Positions 1-7,153 of a DNA stretch of 64,000 nucleotides are shown here, in pieces. The position numbers and the translations under genes are program-made. How positions within the stretch are numbered: the first letter of the stretch is position 1; each line of letters starts with the position of its first letter. Below the pieces are notes generated by a model. The model saw nothing but the letters and a program-made list of their open reading frames with translations, was not told the origin of the DNA and did no database searches. Origin of the DNA: DATKRB01 sp036501425 (lineage in GTDB: Bacteria > Actinomycetota > Acidimicrobiia > Acidimicrobiales > RAAP-2). The stretch lies in assembly GCA_036501425.1 (NCBI GenBank), contig DASYAI010000038.1:1-64000 (forward strand), read 5' to 3'.

Positions 1-244
1 TCGAGACGACCAGGTAGCCCAGGATCATCCAGAGCAGATAGAAGCTGTTCGACGGGACGAGCGGGTCGAGCTTGATGCCCCGGAAGATGTCGGGCATGGC
101 GATCAGCACGATCGACCCGTCGATGGTCGCCATCAACACCCCCAAGGTGGTGTTGACCAGGGTGAGCCACTTGTAGCGATCGGCGTTCTCGATCCCGTAG
201 GCGCTCAACGAGCCGTTGAGGGCCCGGCCACCGAGTGGCGGCAG
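1..244 (-). CDS. MFS drug exporter, DHA2 type (partial, runs off left edge)
   Basis: Only the first 81 or so codons are present. They match the N-terminus of the complete exporter at 25010-26770 almost residue for residue, including DRYKW, the TIDGSIVLIAMPDIFRGI block of the first membrane segment and NSFYLLWMILGYLVVS at the edge, so this is a paralogous proton-driven multidrug-type exporter. No ATG or GTG lies between the in-frame stop near 306 and the conserved block. The best start is CTG at 244, preceded by GGAGA with a 7-nt gap, which also gives the same N-terminal length as the paralog; TTG at 208 is the alternative. A palindromic promoter lies about 50 nt before it (see 299-327). The family assignment is sure, the start is not. 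Confidence 0.85.
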   Translation of the reverse strand, partial: MPPLGGRALNGSLSAYGIENADRYKWLTLVNTTLGVLMATIDGSIVLIAMPDIFRGIKLDPLVPSNSFYLLWMILGYLVVS

Positions 245-298
245 AGACGTGTCTCCGTTCGAGATGGCCGGATCCGGCGGGCGACGGGCGATGTGCGG

Positions 299-327
299 AA
301 ATTACCCCTACTTGACGTAAACGTCAA
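299..327 (-). promoter_or_regulatory. Promoter with overlapping palindromic operator before the truncated exporter
   Basis: On the minus strand TTGACG (327-322), a 17-nt spacer and TAATTT (304-299) form a good sigma-70-type promoter. The -35 lies inside the inverted repeat TTGACGTTTACGTCAA (312-327; arms TTGAC/GTCAA, 6-nt spacer), a geometry typical of MerR-family operators. A nearly identical arrangement precedes the paralogous exporter at 26770. The stop codon of the neighbouring methyltransferase gene overlaps the palindrome. Confidence 0.75.
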
Positions 328-995
328 ATAGCAGGAGCCGACATCCGGGTTGCCCATACGGCGAAGAGCGGGTCGCCGGGCCACTCGGGCGCCGTTCGAC
401 GTTGCACCACCGGCGGGCCCCATCCGGGCGACCGCTCGAAGTAGCCGGCCACGATCTCGCACCGCTCCTCGTCGGTCGCCGTCAGCCAGCCGCGGATCGC
501 CTTGGTCGGGAAGCACCGGTCCGAGAACGTGCAGACGAACGGGCCACCCGCCCGCAGCACCCGGGCGACCTCGCTGAACACGGCCACCGGGCGGACCAGG
601 TAGTCCACCGACACGCAGCAGACGACCGCGTCGAACGACCGGTCGCCGAAGGGGAGCTGCGGGTCGGCGTTCAGGTCGGCCACCACCCAATGGCGGGCGG
701 CAGGGTTTGCGGCCAGCTCCACCGGGTTCATTCCGAGGACGCTCAGGCGGCGCGGGGCTCGGCGGAAGTGCGAGGTCCACGACCCCATCAGGTCCAGCAC
801 GTCGCCCTCGATCGACAGCTCCTCGTAGAGGTCTCCCACCGAGTCGACGGCAGCTTGGTCGATATGGGTGACCAGCCGGGGCTGGTCGTAGAAGATGGTG
901 TCCCTCGAGGGGTCGAGGCGATCGAAGAAGCCGGCGGGCGGCGAGCCACCGCCCAGCGCCCCGCCGCCGACGGGCGAGCTCACCGAAGCCTGCAC
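324..995 (-). CDS. SAM-dependent methyltransferase (class I, type 11-like)
   Basis: About 223 residues from GTG at 995. The core has an atypical motif I (DVLDLMGSWTSHF) in place of a glycine-rich loop, then VADLNADPQLPFGDRSFDAV, VSVDYL, VFSEVARVLRAGG and FSDRCFPTKAIRGW. I recognise this as the LDLM-SW-SH subfamily of methyltransferases with plant and cyanobacterial members; the substrate is unknown. The gene lies 31 bp after the nitroreductase gene on the same strand, so the two are probably co-transcribed. The reading frame stays open upstream to 1265, but the extra sequence is arginine/proline-rich shadow of the nitroreductase gene and was excluded. Confidence 0.8.
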   Translation of the reverse strand: MQASVSSPVGGGALGGGSPPAGFFDRLDPSRDTIFYDQPRLVTHIDQAAVDSVGDLYEELSIEGDVLDLMGSWTSHFRRAPRRLSVLGMNPVELAANPAARHWVVADLNADPQLPFGDRSFDAVVCCVSVDYLVRPVAVFSEVARVLRAGGPFVCTFSDRCFPTKAIRGWLTATDEERCEIVAGYFERSPGWGPPVVQRRTAPEWPGDPLFAVWATRMSAPAI

Positions 996-1026
996 GCAGC
1001 CGCCCGGCCGGCGCGGGGCGGCGACC

Positions 1027-1812
1027 TCACAGGCCCCGCTCGGCGCGGTAGCGGGGCGGCCCGGCACTGGTGTGCTGCACGTCGGGAGGGTCGACGGCCC
1101 ACGCCGGCGCCTGCGCCCAGTCCTCTTCGAAGACGAGCGACGACAAGGGCCGTCGGCGGACCGGTCCGTGATGGCCCTCGGGACGGCCGAGGGTGATCGT
1201 CGCTGCCATGAACGCATCGTCGGGCACGCCGAGCAGTGCCCGGAGCTCGGCTTCGACTCCCACATGCCAACCGGTGAGCACCCCCCCGTAGCCCAACGCC
1301 CGGGCCGCCAGCAGCAGGTTCTGACACGCCGGGTAGATGGAGGCCCCCTCGGTCGGCACCGGCGGCCGGTAGCGCAGCAGGCACGGCAGGATCAGCACCG
1401 GCACCGATTCGAACCTCTCGACGTACTCCTCCATGGTGCGCGCCAGGCGCGCTTTGGTCGAGCCCACCTGGGTTCCCGATCCCCGGTCGTAGTCGTCCGC
1501 CGCTCGCTTGGTCCCCCATCCCCGGCGGGCGTTGCGACCGATCAGCGACTTGGCCGCCCGTGCATTGGGGCCGTCGCGCAGCACCACGAACCGGAAGGGC
1601 TGACGGTTCGATCCGCTGGGCGCCCGGGTGGCGGCGAACAGGATGGCCCGAAGGACCGACTCGGGCACCGGCTCGGGCAGGTAGCGCCGGATCGCCCGGG
1701 TAGTGGTCACGCCCTCCAGCAGACCAACCGAGTCGGCCGGCAACGGCAGGCCAGCCAGCCCGTCGGGTCCATCCGGGCCCCCTGCTGCGCCCCCGTCGGT
1801 CGTGCTTCCCAC
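1027..1812 (-). CDS. Nitroreductase-family FMN oxidoreductase
   Basis: About 261 residues from GTG at 1812 (GTG at 1731 would give a shorter form; the N-terminal 30 residues are Gly/Asp-rich and not conserved-looking). Family features: TTTRAIRRYLPEPVPESVL at the start of the fold, ATRAPSGSNRQPFRFVV (FMN contact), ACQNLLLAARALGYGGVLTGW and AATITLGRPEGH near the end. These enzymes use NAD(P)H and bound FMN to reduce nitro, enone or quinone substrates in the cytosol. The gene is divergent from a TetR gene at 1936, with 13-bp repeats between them, so regulation by that TetR is likely. Confidence 0.88.
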   Translation of the reverse strand: MGSTTDGGAAGGPDGPDGLAGLPLPADSVGLLEGVTTTRAIRRYLPEPVPESVLRAILFAATRAPSGSNRQPFRFVVLRDGPNARAAKSLIGRNARRGWGTKRAADDYDRGSGTQVGSTKARLARTMEEYVERFESVPVLILPCLLRYRPPVPTEGASIYPACQNLLLAARALGYGGVLTGWHVGVEAELRALLGVPDDAFMAATITLGRPEGHHGPVRRRPLSSLVFEEDWAQAPAWAVDPPDVQHTSAGPPRYRAERGL

Positions 1813-1858
1813 GGCCCCAGTGTCGCGCTCCGGCCCCTTCCCCGGCACGACGACGCTC

Positions 1859-1897
1859 GGTCGATCGACCCGGTCGAATGCCCCGGTCGATCGCCCG
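1859..1897. promoter_or_regulatory. Three 13-bp direct repeats, candidate TetR operator
   Basis: GGTCGA starts at 1859, 1872 and 1885, exactly 13 bp apart. The first unit contains the perfect palindrome GGTCGATCGACC (1859-1870) and the third a one-base variant of it. The array lies in the 123-bp divergent gap between the nitroreductase and TetR starts, where an autoregulatory TetR site is expected. Binding is inferred. Confidence 0.5.
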
Positions 1898-1935
1898 GGC
1901 CGCCGCAGGCACGGTGCGCGAAGATCGCGGCAGTG

Positions 1936-2610
1936 ATGAACGTACCGGCCGACCGGCACGCCCCAGCCCGCCGGCGCGACCCGGGGTCCAACCTGGCGCG
2001 GATCCTGAGCGCGGCCGGCGAGGTCTTCGCCGAACAGGGCTACGACGCCTCGATGGAGCAGGTTGCCGAGCGGGCCAACGTCGGCATCGGCACCCTGTAC
2101 CGCCGGTTCCCGAGCAAGGCCGCCCTGGTGAGCGCGGTGGTGCGGACGACCCACGCCCGGACCCGTCAGATCGCCGTCGCGGTGCTGGCCGAGTGCCCGG
2201 CTGCCGACGGCGTCTTCGAGTTCCTCCGGCGATGTATCGCCACACCGTCGTGCTGGCGAGTGATCACCGCCCGGGCGCCCGGCATCGGCGAGACCGCCCG
2301 CCACGGGGTGGACCAGATCGTCCCGGTCGTCGACCGCCTGCTGGAGAACGCCCGGCGCAGTGGCGCCATCCGACCCGACGTCGTCTTCGCCGATCTGGCG
2401 GTGCTGCTGATGTCGGTGCGGGCGGTAGCCGACTTCTTCGACCCGCAGGTCCCCGCCAGTTCGGCCCGCCATCTGGAGTTGGCAATGGCCGGTCTGCGTC
2501 CCGACGGCGCCGGTCTCGCGAACCCGCCCATGACCACCGACCAGCTCACCGCCGTGCTGGGCGGCCCCGGAGTGCCGGCCCCGAGCTCCTCAGTGGGGCG
2601 CGCTCGGTGA
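1936..2610 (+). CDS. TetR/AcrR-family transcriptional regulator
   Basis: 224 residues from ATG at 1936. Residues about 20-65 form the TetR DNA-binding domain: ARILSAAGEVFAEQGYDASM followed by the helix-turn-helix VAERANVGIGTLYRRFPSK. The remainder is a variable helical ligand-binding and dimerisation domain ending in a Pro/Ser-rich tail. It is divergent from the nitroreductase/methyltransferase pair, the usual arrangement for a local repressor. Its 3' end overlaps a small convergent gene by 21 bp. Confidence 0.92.
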   Translation: MNVPADRHAPARRRDPGSNLARILSAAGEVFAEQGYDASMEQVAERANVGIGTLYRRFPSKAALVSAVVRTTHARTRQIAVAVLAECPAADGVFEFLRRCIATPSCWRVITARAPGIGETARHGVDQIVPVVDRLLENARRSGAIRPDVVFADLAVLLMSVRAVADFFDPQVPASSARHLELAMAGLRPDGAGLANPPMTTDQLTAVLGGPGVPAPSSSVGRAR

Positions 2611-2841
2611 CTCGCACGCCGGCGGCTCGGTGACGATGGCGTCGGTCGCCTGGCGATGCACCACGTGGGGCGTGCCCGCCTCGATCAGGCCGGCGGCCAC
2701 CGCCATCGGGATCGGCCACGACACCGGCAGGCGAAAGCCGACCCCCACCGCCTGGGCACGGGTAGTGCCCCCGGCCACCACCAGGCGGATCCAGTCCACC
2801 CGGCGCAACCCGGCTCCCCCCTTCGCCCGGTCTGCTCGCAC
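2590..2841 (-). CDS. Small hypothetical protein
   Basis: 83 residues from GTG at 2841, chosen because AAGGGGG sits 6 nt upstream. The central part (VDWIRLVVAGGTTRAQAVG, then FRLPVSWPIPMAVAAGLIEA) looks folded; there are no obvious metal ligands, and no family is recognised. It is convergent with and overlaps the end of the TetR gene, and its leader region carries the 13-bp repeats at 2858-2896. The open frame and ribosome site support it, but it lacks homology evidence here. Confidence 0.5.
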   Translation of the reverse strand: MRADRAKGGAGLRRVDWIRLVVAGGTTRAQAVGVGFRLPVSWPIPMAVAAGLIEAGTPHVVHRQATDAIVTEPPACESPSAPH

Positions 2842-2857
2842 TTGCTGCCCCCTTGCC

Positions 2858-2896
2858 GTGCCGTGCGCGTGTGCCGTGCGCGTGTGCCGTGCGCTT
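2858..2896. repeat. 13-bp tandem repeat, three copies
   Basis: GTGCCGTGCGCGT occurs twice and GTGCCGTGCGCTT once, in perfect 13-bp phase, immediately upstream of the small gene starting at 2841. It could be a regulatory array or replication slippage. Confidence 0.8.
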
Positions 2897-2992
2897 GGCC
2901 TGCCCTGAACGTAGGGCTGCCAAACCTCCCCGTCAAGGGACTCCGTAGGGCAGCGGTGGACGGATTCGGCACCTGCGGGTGAAACTGCCGCA

Positions 2993-3958
2993 GTGACCAA
3001 TGTGGCCGTTCTCGACGACTATCAGGGGCGGGCGCGCGAGCTCGCCGACTGGGCCTCTCTGGGACCCGCGGTGTCGGTCGACTTCTTCCGGGAGCCGATC
3101 GGGCAGGACGACCTGGCCCGGACCCTCGAGCGCTTCGAAGTGCTGGTGCTCATGCGCGAGCGCACGGCCTTCCCCCGGACGGTGCTCGAGCGACTGCCCA
3201 ACCTCCAGTTGCTGGTCACCACCGGCATGGCCAACGCCTCGGTCGACGTGGGGTACCTGGGCGAGCGGGGGGTGATCGTGTCGGGGACGGGCGGAACCAG
3301 CGGGCCCCAACCGCCCGGCCTGCCCTCGCCGGTGGAGGTGGCCTGGGCGCTCATCCTGGCGGCGGTGAAGCGGGTGACGGTGGAGGACCGGGCCATCCGT
3401 TCGGGATCGTGGCAGCTCGACCTCCCCTCGACCCTGGGCGGCACCACCCTGGGGCTGGCTGGCCTCGGCCGGCTCGGCGGCGCCATGGTGGCTCCCGCTC
3501 GGACCTTCGGGATGTCGGTCGTCGCGTGGAGCGAGAACCTCACCGACGAGCGGGCCGAACAGCTCGGCGTCCAGCGGGTCTCCAAGGAGGAGCTGCTCGC
3601 ACGCTCCGACGTCCTGTCGATCCATCTGGTGCTGAGCGATCGCACCCGCGGCCTGTTCGGGGCGCCCGAGCTGGCGCTGCTCCGGCCAGGAGCGGTGTTG
3701 ATCAACACCTCGCGCGGTCCGATCGTCGACGAGACGGCCCTCGTCGATGCGCTGGCACGCGGCGTCCTGACGGCGGGGCTCGACGTCTACGACCGCGAAC
3801 CCCTGCCGGCCGGGCATCCCCTGACCACGCTCGACAACGCCATCCTTCTCCCCCATGTCGGCTACGTGAGCCCGGAAGGGTTCCGGGTGATGTACGGACA
3901 GGCGGTCGAGGACATCGAGGCCTTCCTGGCGGGGAGCCCCATCCGGCGGATTGGCTAG
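2993..3958 (+). CDS. D-isomer-specific 2-hydroxyacid dehydrogenase
   Basis: 321 residues from GTG at 2993. It has the family architecture: a split substrate domain (residues about 1-115 and 290-321) around an NAD(H)-binding Rossmann domain with GLGRLG at 157-162. The catalytic Arg241 (NTSRGPIVDE), Glu269 (YDREPLP) and His288 (LLPHVGY) are all present. These enzymes interconvert 2-keto acids and D-2-hydroxy acids; the true substrate cannot be read from sequence. A Gfo/Idh-type gene follows 36 bp downstream and a PPOX-fold gene follows that, probably one operon. Confidence 0.92.
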   Translation: MTNVAVLDDYQGRARELADWASLGPAVSVDFFREPIGQDDLARTLERFEVLVLMRERTAFPRTVLERLPNLQLLVTTGMANASVDVGYLGERGVIVSGTGGTSGPQPPGLPSPVEVAWALILAAVKRVTVEDRAIRSGSWQLDLPSTLGGTTLGLAGLGRLGGAMVAPARTFGMSVVAWSENLTDERAEQLGVQRVSKEELLARSDVLSIHLVLSDRTRGLFGAPELALLRPGAVLINTSRGPIVDETALVDALARGVLTAGLDVYDREPLPAGHPLTTLDNAILLPHVGYVSPEGFRVMYGQAVEDIEAFLAGSPIRRIG

Positions 3959-3994
3959 GGTCTCGGACCACCCATCGATCGAGGATCCCTCACC

Positions 3995-5131
3995 ATGCCC
4001 GATCCCATCCGCGTCGGCGTCGTCGGCGCCAACCCGACCCGAGGCTGGGCGCTCGGCGCACACCTGCCCGCGCTCGCCGCCCTGCCCGAGTTCGAGCTGG
4101 TCGCCGTCGCCACGACCCGCGAGGCGTCGGCGCGCGAGACGGCGCAGCGATTCGGCGTGCCCCACGCCTTCGGCGACCCGGCCGGGCTGATCGAGCACCC
4201 CGACGTCGACCTGGTCACCGTGTCGGTCAAGGTCCCCGACCACGTCGCCCTGGTCCGATCGGCGTTGGAGGCCGGCAAGCACGTGTTCTGCGAGTGGCCG
4301 CTGGCCCCGAGCTCGACCGAGGCCGGCGAGCTCCTCGCGCTGGCCCGGGCCCGGGGTGTCCGCCACGTGACCGGGCTGCAGGGCCGTTGCAGCCCGATGG
4401 TCAATTACGTGCGCGACCTCCTCGCCCAGGGCTTCGTGGGCGAGCTGCTGAGCGTGGGGCTCACCGTGGCGCTCCCCGGCCCGGGCGGCGTCGTACCCGA
4501 AGACCTCGTCTGGACGACCGACCGGGCCAACGGCGCCGGCACGCTGCCCATCATCGGCGGCCACACCCTCGACGTCCTGCGCTACATCGTGGGCGACCTG
4601 GTCGAGCTCCAGTCCCGGGTGGCGGTGCGGTGGCCGGTGGCCACCCTGGTGGGGACCACCCGATCGGTGCCCGTCACGAGCCCTGACTCGGTGATGGTGC
4701 AGGGCCGGCTCGAGCGCGGCGCCTTCGTCCAGGTGAGCGTCTTGGGGGGCCTGCCGGGCGGCTCGGGCAGCCGGCTGGAGCTGCAGGGAACCGAGGGAGC
4801 CCTGGTGATGAGCGGTCGCAGCGTGCTCCACGGGGCCGACACGCTGCTCGGCCGCTCCACTCGCGACGGGCGCGGCGAGCTGGCAGCCCTTCGGGTCCCC
4901 AACGGGTACCGGACCGGACCCGAGGCCCTCGGACCCACCGCGGCCCGGCAGGTGGCCGGGCTCTACCTCACCCTGGCCCGGGCCATCGGGTCCGGTCAGG
5001 ACCCCGAGCTGCTCGAGCCCAGCTTCGCCACCGCGCTCTCCCTGCACCGGCTCCTCGACACGATCGAGGAATCGTCCGCCGGACCCGACAACCGACCTTC
5101 CCGACCGGAGCCGAAAGGAACGACCACATGA
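3995..5131 (+). CDS. Gfo/Idh/MocA-family protein, Gal80-like (EWP in place of EKP)
   Basis: 378 residues. The N-terminal Rossmann domain (IRVGVVGANPTRGWALGAHL) and the typical C-terminal alpha/beta domain place it in the Gfo/Idh/MocA family of NAD(P)-dependent oxidoreductases. The normally catalytic EKP motif reads CEWPL near residue 100, so the active-site lysine is replaced by tryptophan. That is a hallmark of Gal80-like members, which bind the nucleotide without strong dehydrogenase activity. It could be a sensor or a non-canonical enzyme. The stop overlaps the start of the next gene (ATGA), implying translational coupling. Confidence 0.85.
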   Translation: MPDPIRVGVVGANPTRGWALGAHLPALAALPEFELVAVATTREASARETAQRFGVPHAFGDPAGLIEHPDVDLVTVSVKVPDHVALVRSALEAGKHVFCEWPLAPSSTEAGELLALARARGVRHVTGLQGRCSPMVNYVRDLLAQGFVGELLSVGLTVALPGPGGVVPEDLVWTTDRANGAGTLPIIGGHTLDVLRYIVGDLVELQSRVAVRWPVATLVGTTRSVPVTSPDSVMVQGRLERGAFVQVSVLGGLPGGSGSRLELQGTEGALVMSGRSVLHGADTLLGRSTRDGRGELAALRVPNGYRTGPEALGPTAARQVAGLYLTLARAIGSGQDPELLEPSFATALSLHRLLDTIEESSAGPDNRPSRPEPKGTTT

Positions 5132-5937
5132 CCGACCCCTCCCCCGCCCTCTCCTCGCCCGCGCTCGACGCCTATGTCCGCGCCCTTTCGAGCCCCGGCG
5201 TCGAGACGATCGAGGCCCTCGGCGCCCACCTGGCCGAGGGCGTCGTCGTGCGCGGCCCGGTCGCGCCCGGCTCGGGGCGCCAAGCGGTGCTCGAGGCGCT
5301 GGGTGCCCCGAACAGCTCGCGCCTGCTCGCCGCCGCCACGTGGGGGGAAGCCACCGTGGACGATGGTGAGATCTCGCTGGAGGCGGCACTGCCCGCCGGC
5401 TCGCCCATCGCGGGGCTGCTCATCACCGCGGCGCTCGACGGATCGGGAAAGCTCGTGACGGTCGGACAGCAGATGATCCCGGCTCCGCCGCCCCCGGCCG
5501 TCGCCCTCGAGCTCACGCCCGAGATCGCCACCGCGGTCAACGGGGCCGCGGCCAACGGGACACCGGTGGTCGTGGCCTACGTCGACCGGTCCGGATCGCC
5601 CCACCTGTCCCTGCGGGGCTCGGTCCAGACCCACGGGGACCACGCCCTCGCCATGTGGATCCGCGACCCCAAGGGCGGGCTGCTGGCGGCGATCGAGTCC
5701 AACCCGGCCCTCGCCTTGTGGTACCGCGATCCGGCCACCCGCACCAGCTACCAGTTCGCCGGCACCGCCCGGGCCGACGACGATCCGAGCGTGCGCGACG
5801 AGGTGTACGACAACTCCATCGAAGGCGAGCGCAACCTCGACCCCCGGCGCCAGGGGGTGGCGGTGATCGTCGAGCTCCAGACGGTGGAGGGGTCGGGTCC
5901 CGGCGGTCGGTTCCGCATGACCCGGGACGCCACCTAG
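5128..5937 (+). CDS. PPOX-fold flavin/split-barrel protein with N-terminal SnoaL-like region
   Basis: 269 residues, start ATG overlapping the previous stop. Residues about 135-265 look like a pyridoxamine-phosphate-oxidase split barrel: GTPVVVAYVDRSGSPHLSLRG, ALAMWIRDPKGGLLAAIESN and LALWYRDPATRTSYQFAGTAR. The first 115 residues look like an NTF2/SnoaL-type domain (LAEGVVVRGPVAPGSGRQAV). Such proteins bind FMN, F420 or haem; which one is not visible. Its TAG stop shares a CTAG with the stop of the convergent oxidase gene. Confidence 0.75.
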   Translation: MTDPSPALSSPALDAYVRALSSPGVETIEALGAHLAEGVVVRGPVAPGSGRQAVLEALGAPNSSRLLAAATWGEATVDDGEISLEAALPAGSPIAGLLITAALDGSGKLVTVGQQMIPAPPPPAVALELTPEIATAVNGAAANGTPVVVAYVDRSGSPHLSLRGSVQTHGDHALAMWIRDPKGGLLAAIESNPALALWYRDPATRTSYQFAGTARADDDPSVRDEVYDNSIEGERNLDPRRQGVAVIVELQTVEGSGPGGRFRMTRDAT

Positions 5938-7127
5938 GGGACGAGCAGCTCGGCGCAGATCCGCTCGGCGATGGCCAGCGACGAGGTGGCAGCCGGGGAG
6001 GGTGCGTTGCGCACCGCCAGCACCTGACCGTGGCGCCGCAGGACGAAGTCGTCGACGAGGGCCCCGTCGCGAGCGACCGCCTGGGCGCGTACCCCGGCGG
6101 GCACCGGGGCCAGGTCCTCCACCTGCAACACCGGGACGTACGCCCGGGCGCGACGAACGAATTGGCGCCGGCTGAGCGAGGTGAGCGCCTCGGCGACCGC
6201 GACCCCCGGGTAGCGGCGGGCCATCCGCCAGGTGCCGGGCCACGCCAGGGTGTCGAGCAGGTCGCGTACCGACACGTCGCGCCGCCGGTAGCCCTCGCGC
6301 GACAGGGCGAGCACGGCGTTGGGCCCGACGTCGACTCCGCCCCCGACTCGCCGGGTGAAGTGGACCCCCAAAAAGGGCAGGCGGGGGTCCGGGACCGGGT
6401 ACACCAGCCCGCGCACCAAGTGGCTGCGCTCGGGCAGGAGCCGGTGGTACTCGCCCCGGAAGGCGACGATCCGAGGCTCCGCGTCCCCGCCGGCCAGGGC
6501 GGCCACCCGATCAGTGTGCAGCCCGGCGCAGATCACCACCGCGCCGAAGCGCCGGATCCGCCGACCGGAGCCCACGACCACGGCGGTCCCGTCCTCGATC
6601 CGCTCCACCTCGAACCCGGTCACCACCTCGCCGCCTGCAGCCGCGACGTCACGTCCGAGGGCCCGGGCGACGGCGGCGAAGTCCACGATGGCCGTGGTCG
6701 GCGAGTGCAGGGCGGCGACGCCGGCGACCTCTGGCTCGACCTCGCGGATGGCGTCCCCGGTCAGCCGCCGCAGGCCGGGCACCCCGTTGGCCCGGGCTCG
6801 ATCCTCGATCGCGTCGAGGCGGACGACCTGGGGTCCATCCAGGGCGACCACCAGCTTGCCGCACTCGGAGAAGGGCAAATCGTGCTCGGCGCAGTACTCC
6901 TTCAGCAGCCCGACGCCCCGCCGGCACAGCTCGGCCTTCAGGGATCCGGCGGGGTAGTACACCCCGGCGTGCGCGACGCCGCTGTTGTGGCTGCTCTGGT
7001 GGCGGGCGACCTCGCCTTCCTTCTCGAGCACCGTCACCGACGCGCCGGGTCGGAGCTCCAGCAGGCGGCGGGCGACGGCCAGCCCGAGCAGGCCCCCGCC
7101 GACCACCCCGAAATCGCCCCGGTCCAC
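5934..7127 (-). CDS. lhgO: FAD-dependent L-2-hydroxyglutarate oxidase-like enzyme
   Basis: 397 residues from GTG at 7127 (GAGG just upstream). The N-terminal FAD-binding motif is VVGGGLLGLAVAR (G10, G12, G15). Family blocks follow: HQSSHNSGVAHAGVYYPAGS, LHSPTTAIVDF, RGEYHRL, LVYPVPDPRLPFLGVHFTR and VRNAPSPAATSSLAIAERI. These match LhgO/L2HGDH, which oxidises L-2-hydroxyglutarate to 2-oxoglutarate. It is the last gene of a minus-strand group with an APH-type kinase (26 bp upstream) and an acyl-CoA dehydrogenase. The substrate in this context is inferred from the family. Confidence 0.88.
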   Translation of the reverse strand: MDRGDFGVVGGGLLGLAVARRLLELRPGASVTVLEKEGEVARHQSSHNSGVAHAGVYYPAGSLKAELCRRGVGLLKEYCAEHDLPFSECGKLVVALDGPQVVRLDAIEDRARANGVPGLRRLTGDAIREVEPEVAGVAALHSPTTAIVDFAAVARALGRDVAAAGGEVVTGFEVERIEDGTAVVVGSGRRIRRFGAVVICAGLHTDRVAALAGGDAEPRIVAFRGEYHRLLPERSHLVRGLVYPVPDPRLPFLGVHFTRRVGGGVDVGPNAVLALSREGYRRRDVSVRDLLDTLAWPGTWRMARRYPGVAVAEALTSLSRRQFVRRARAYVPVLQVEDLAPVPAGVRAQAVARDGALVDDFVLRRHGQVLAVRNAPSPAATSSLAIAERICAELLVP

Positions 7128-7153
7128 GATCCTCGGTGCCTCGGGGTGCGCGC

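Noticed and set aside
2933..5389. 818-codon minus-strand frame
   Set aside because: Antisense to the hydroxyacid dehydrogenase and Gfo/Idh genes; no domains seen.
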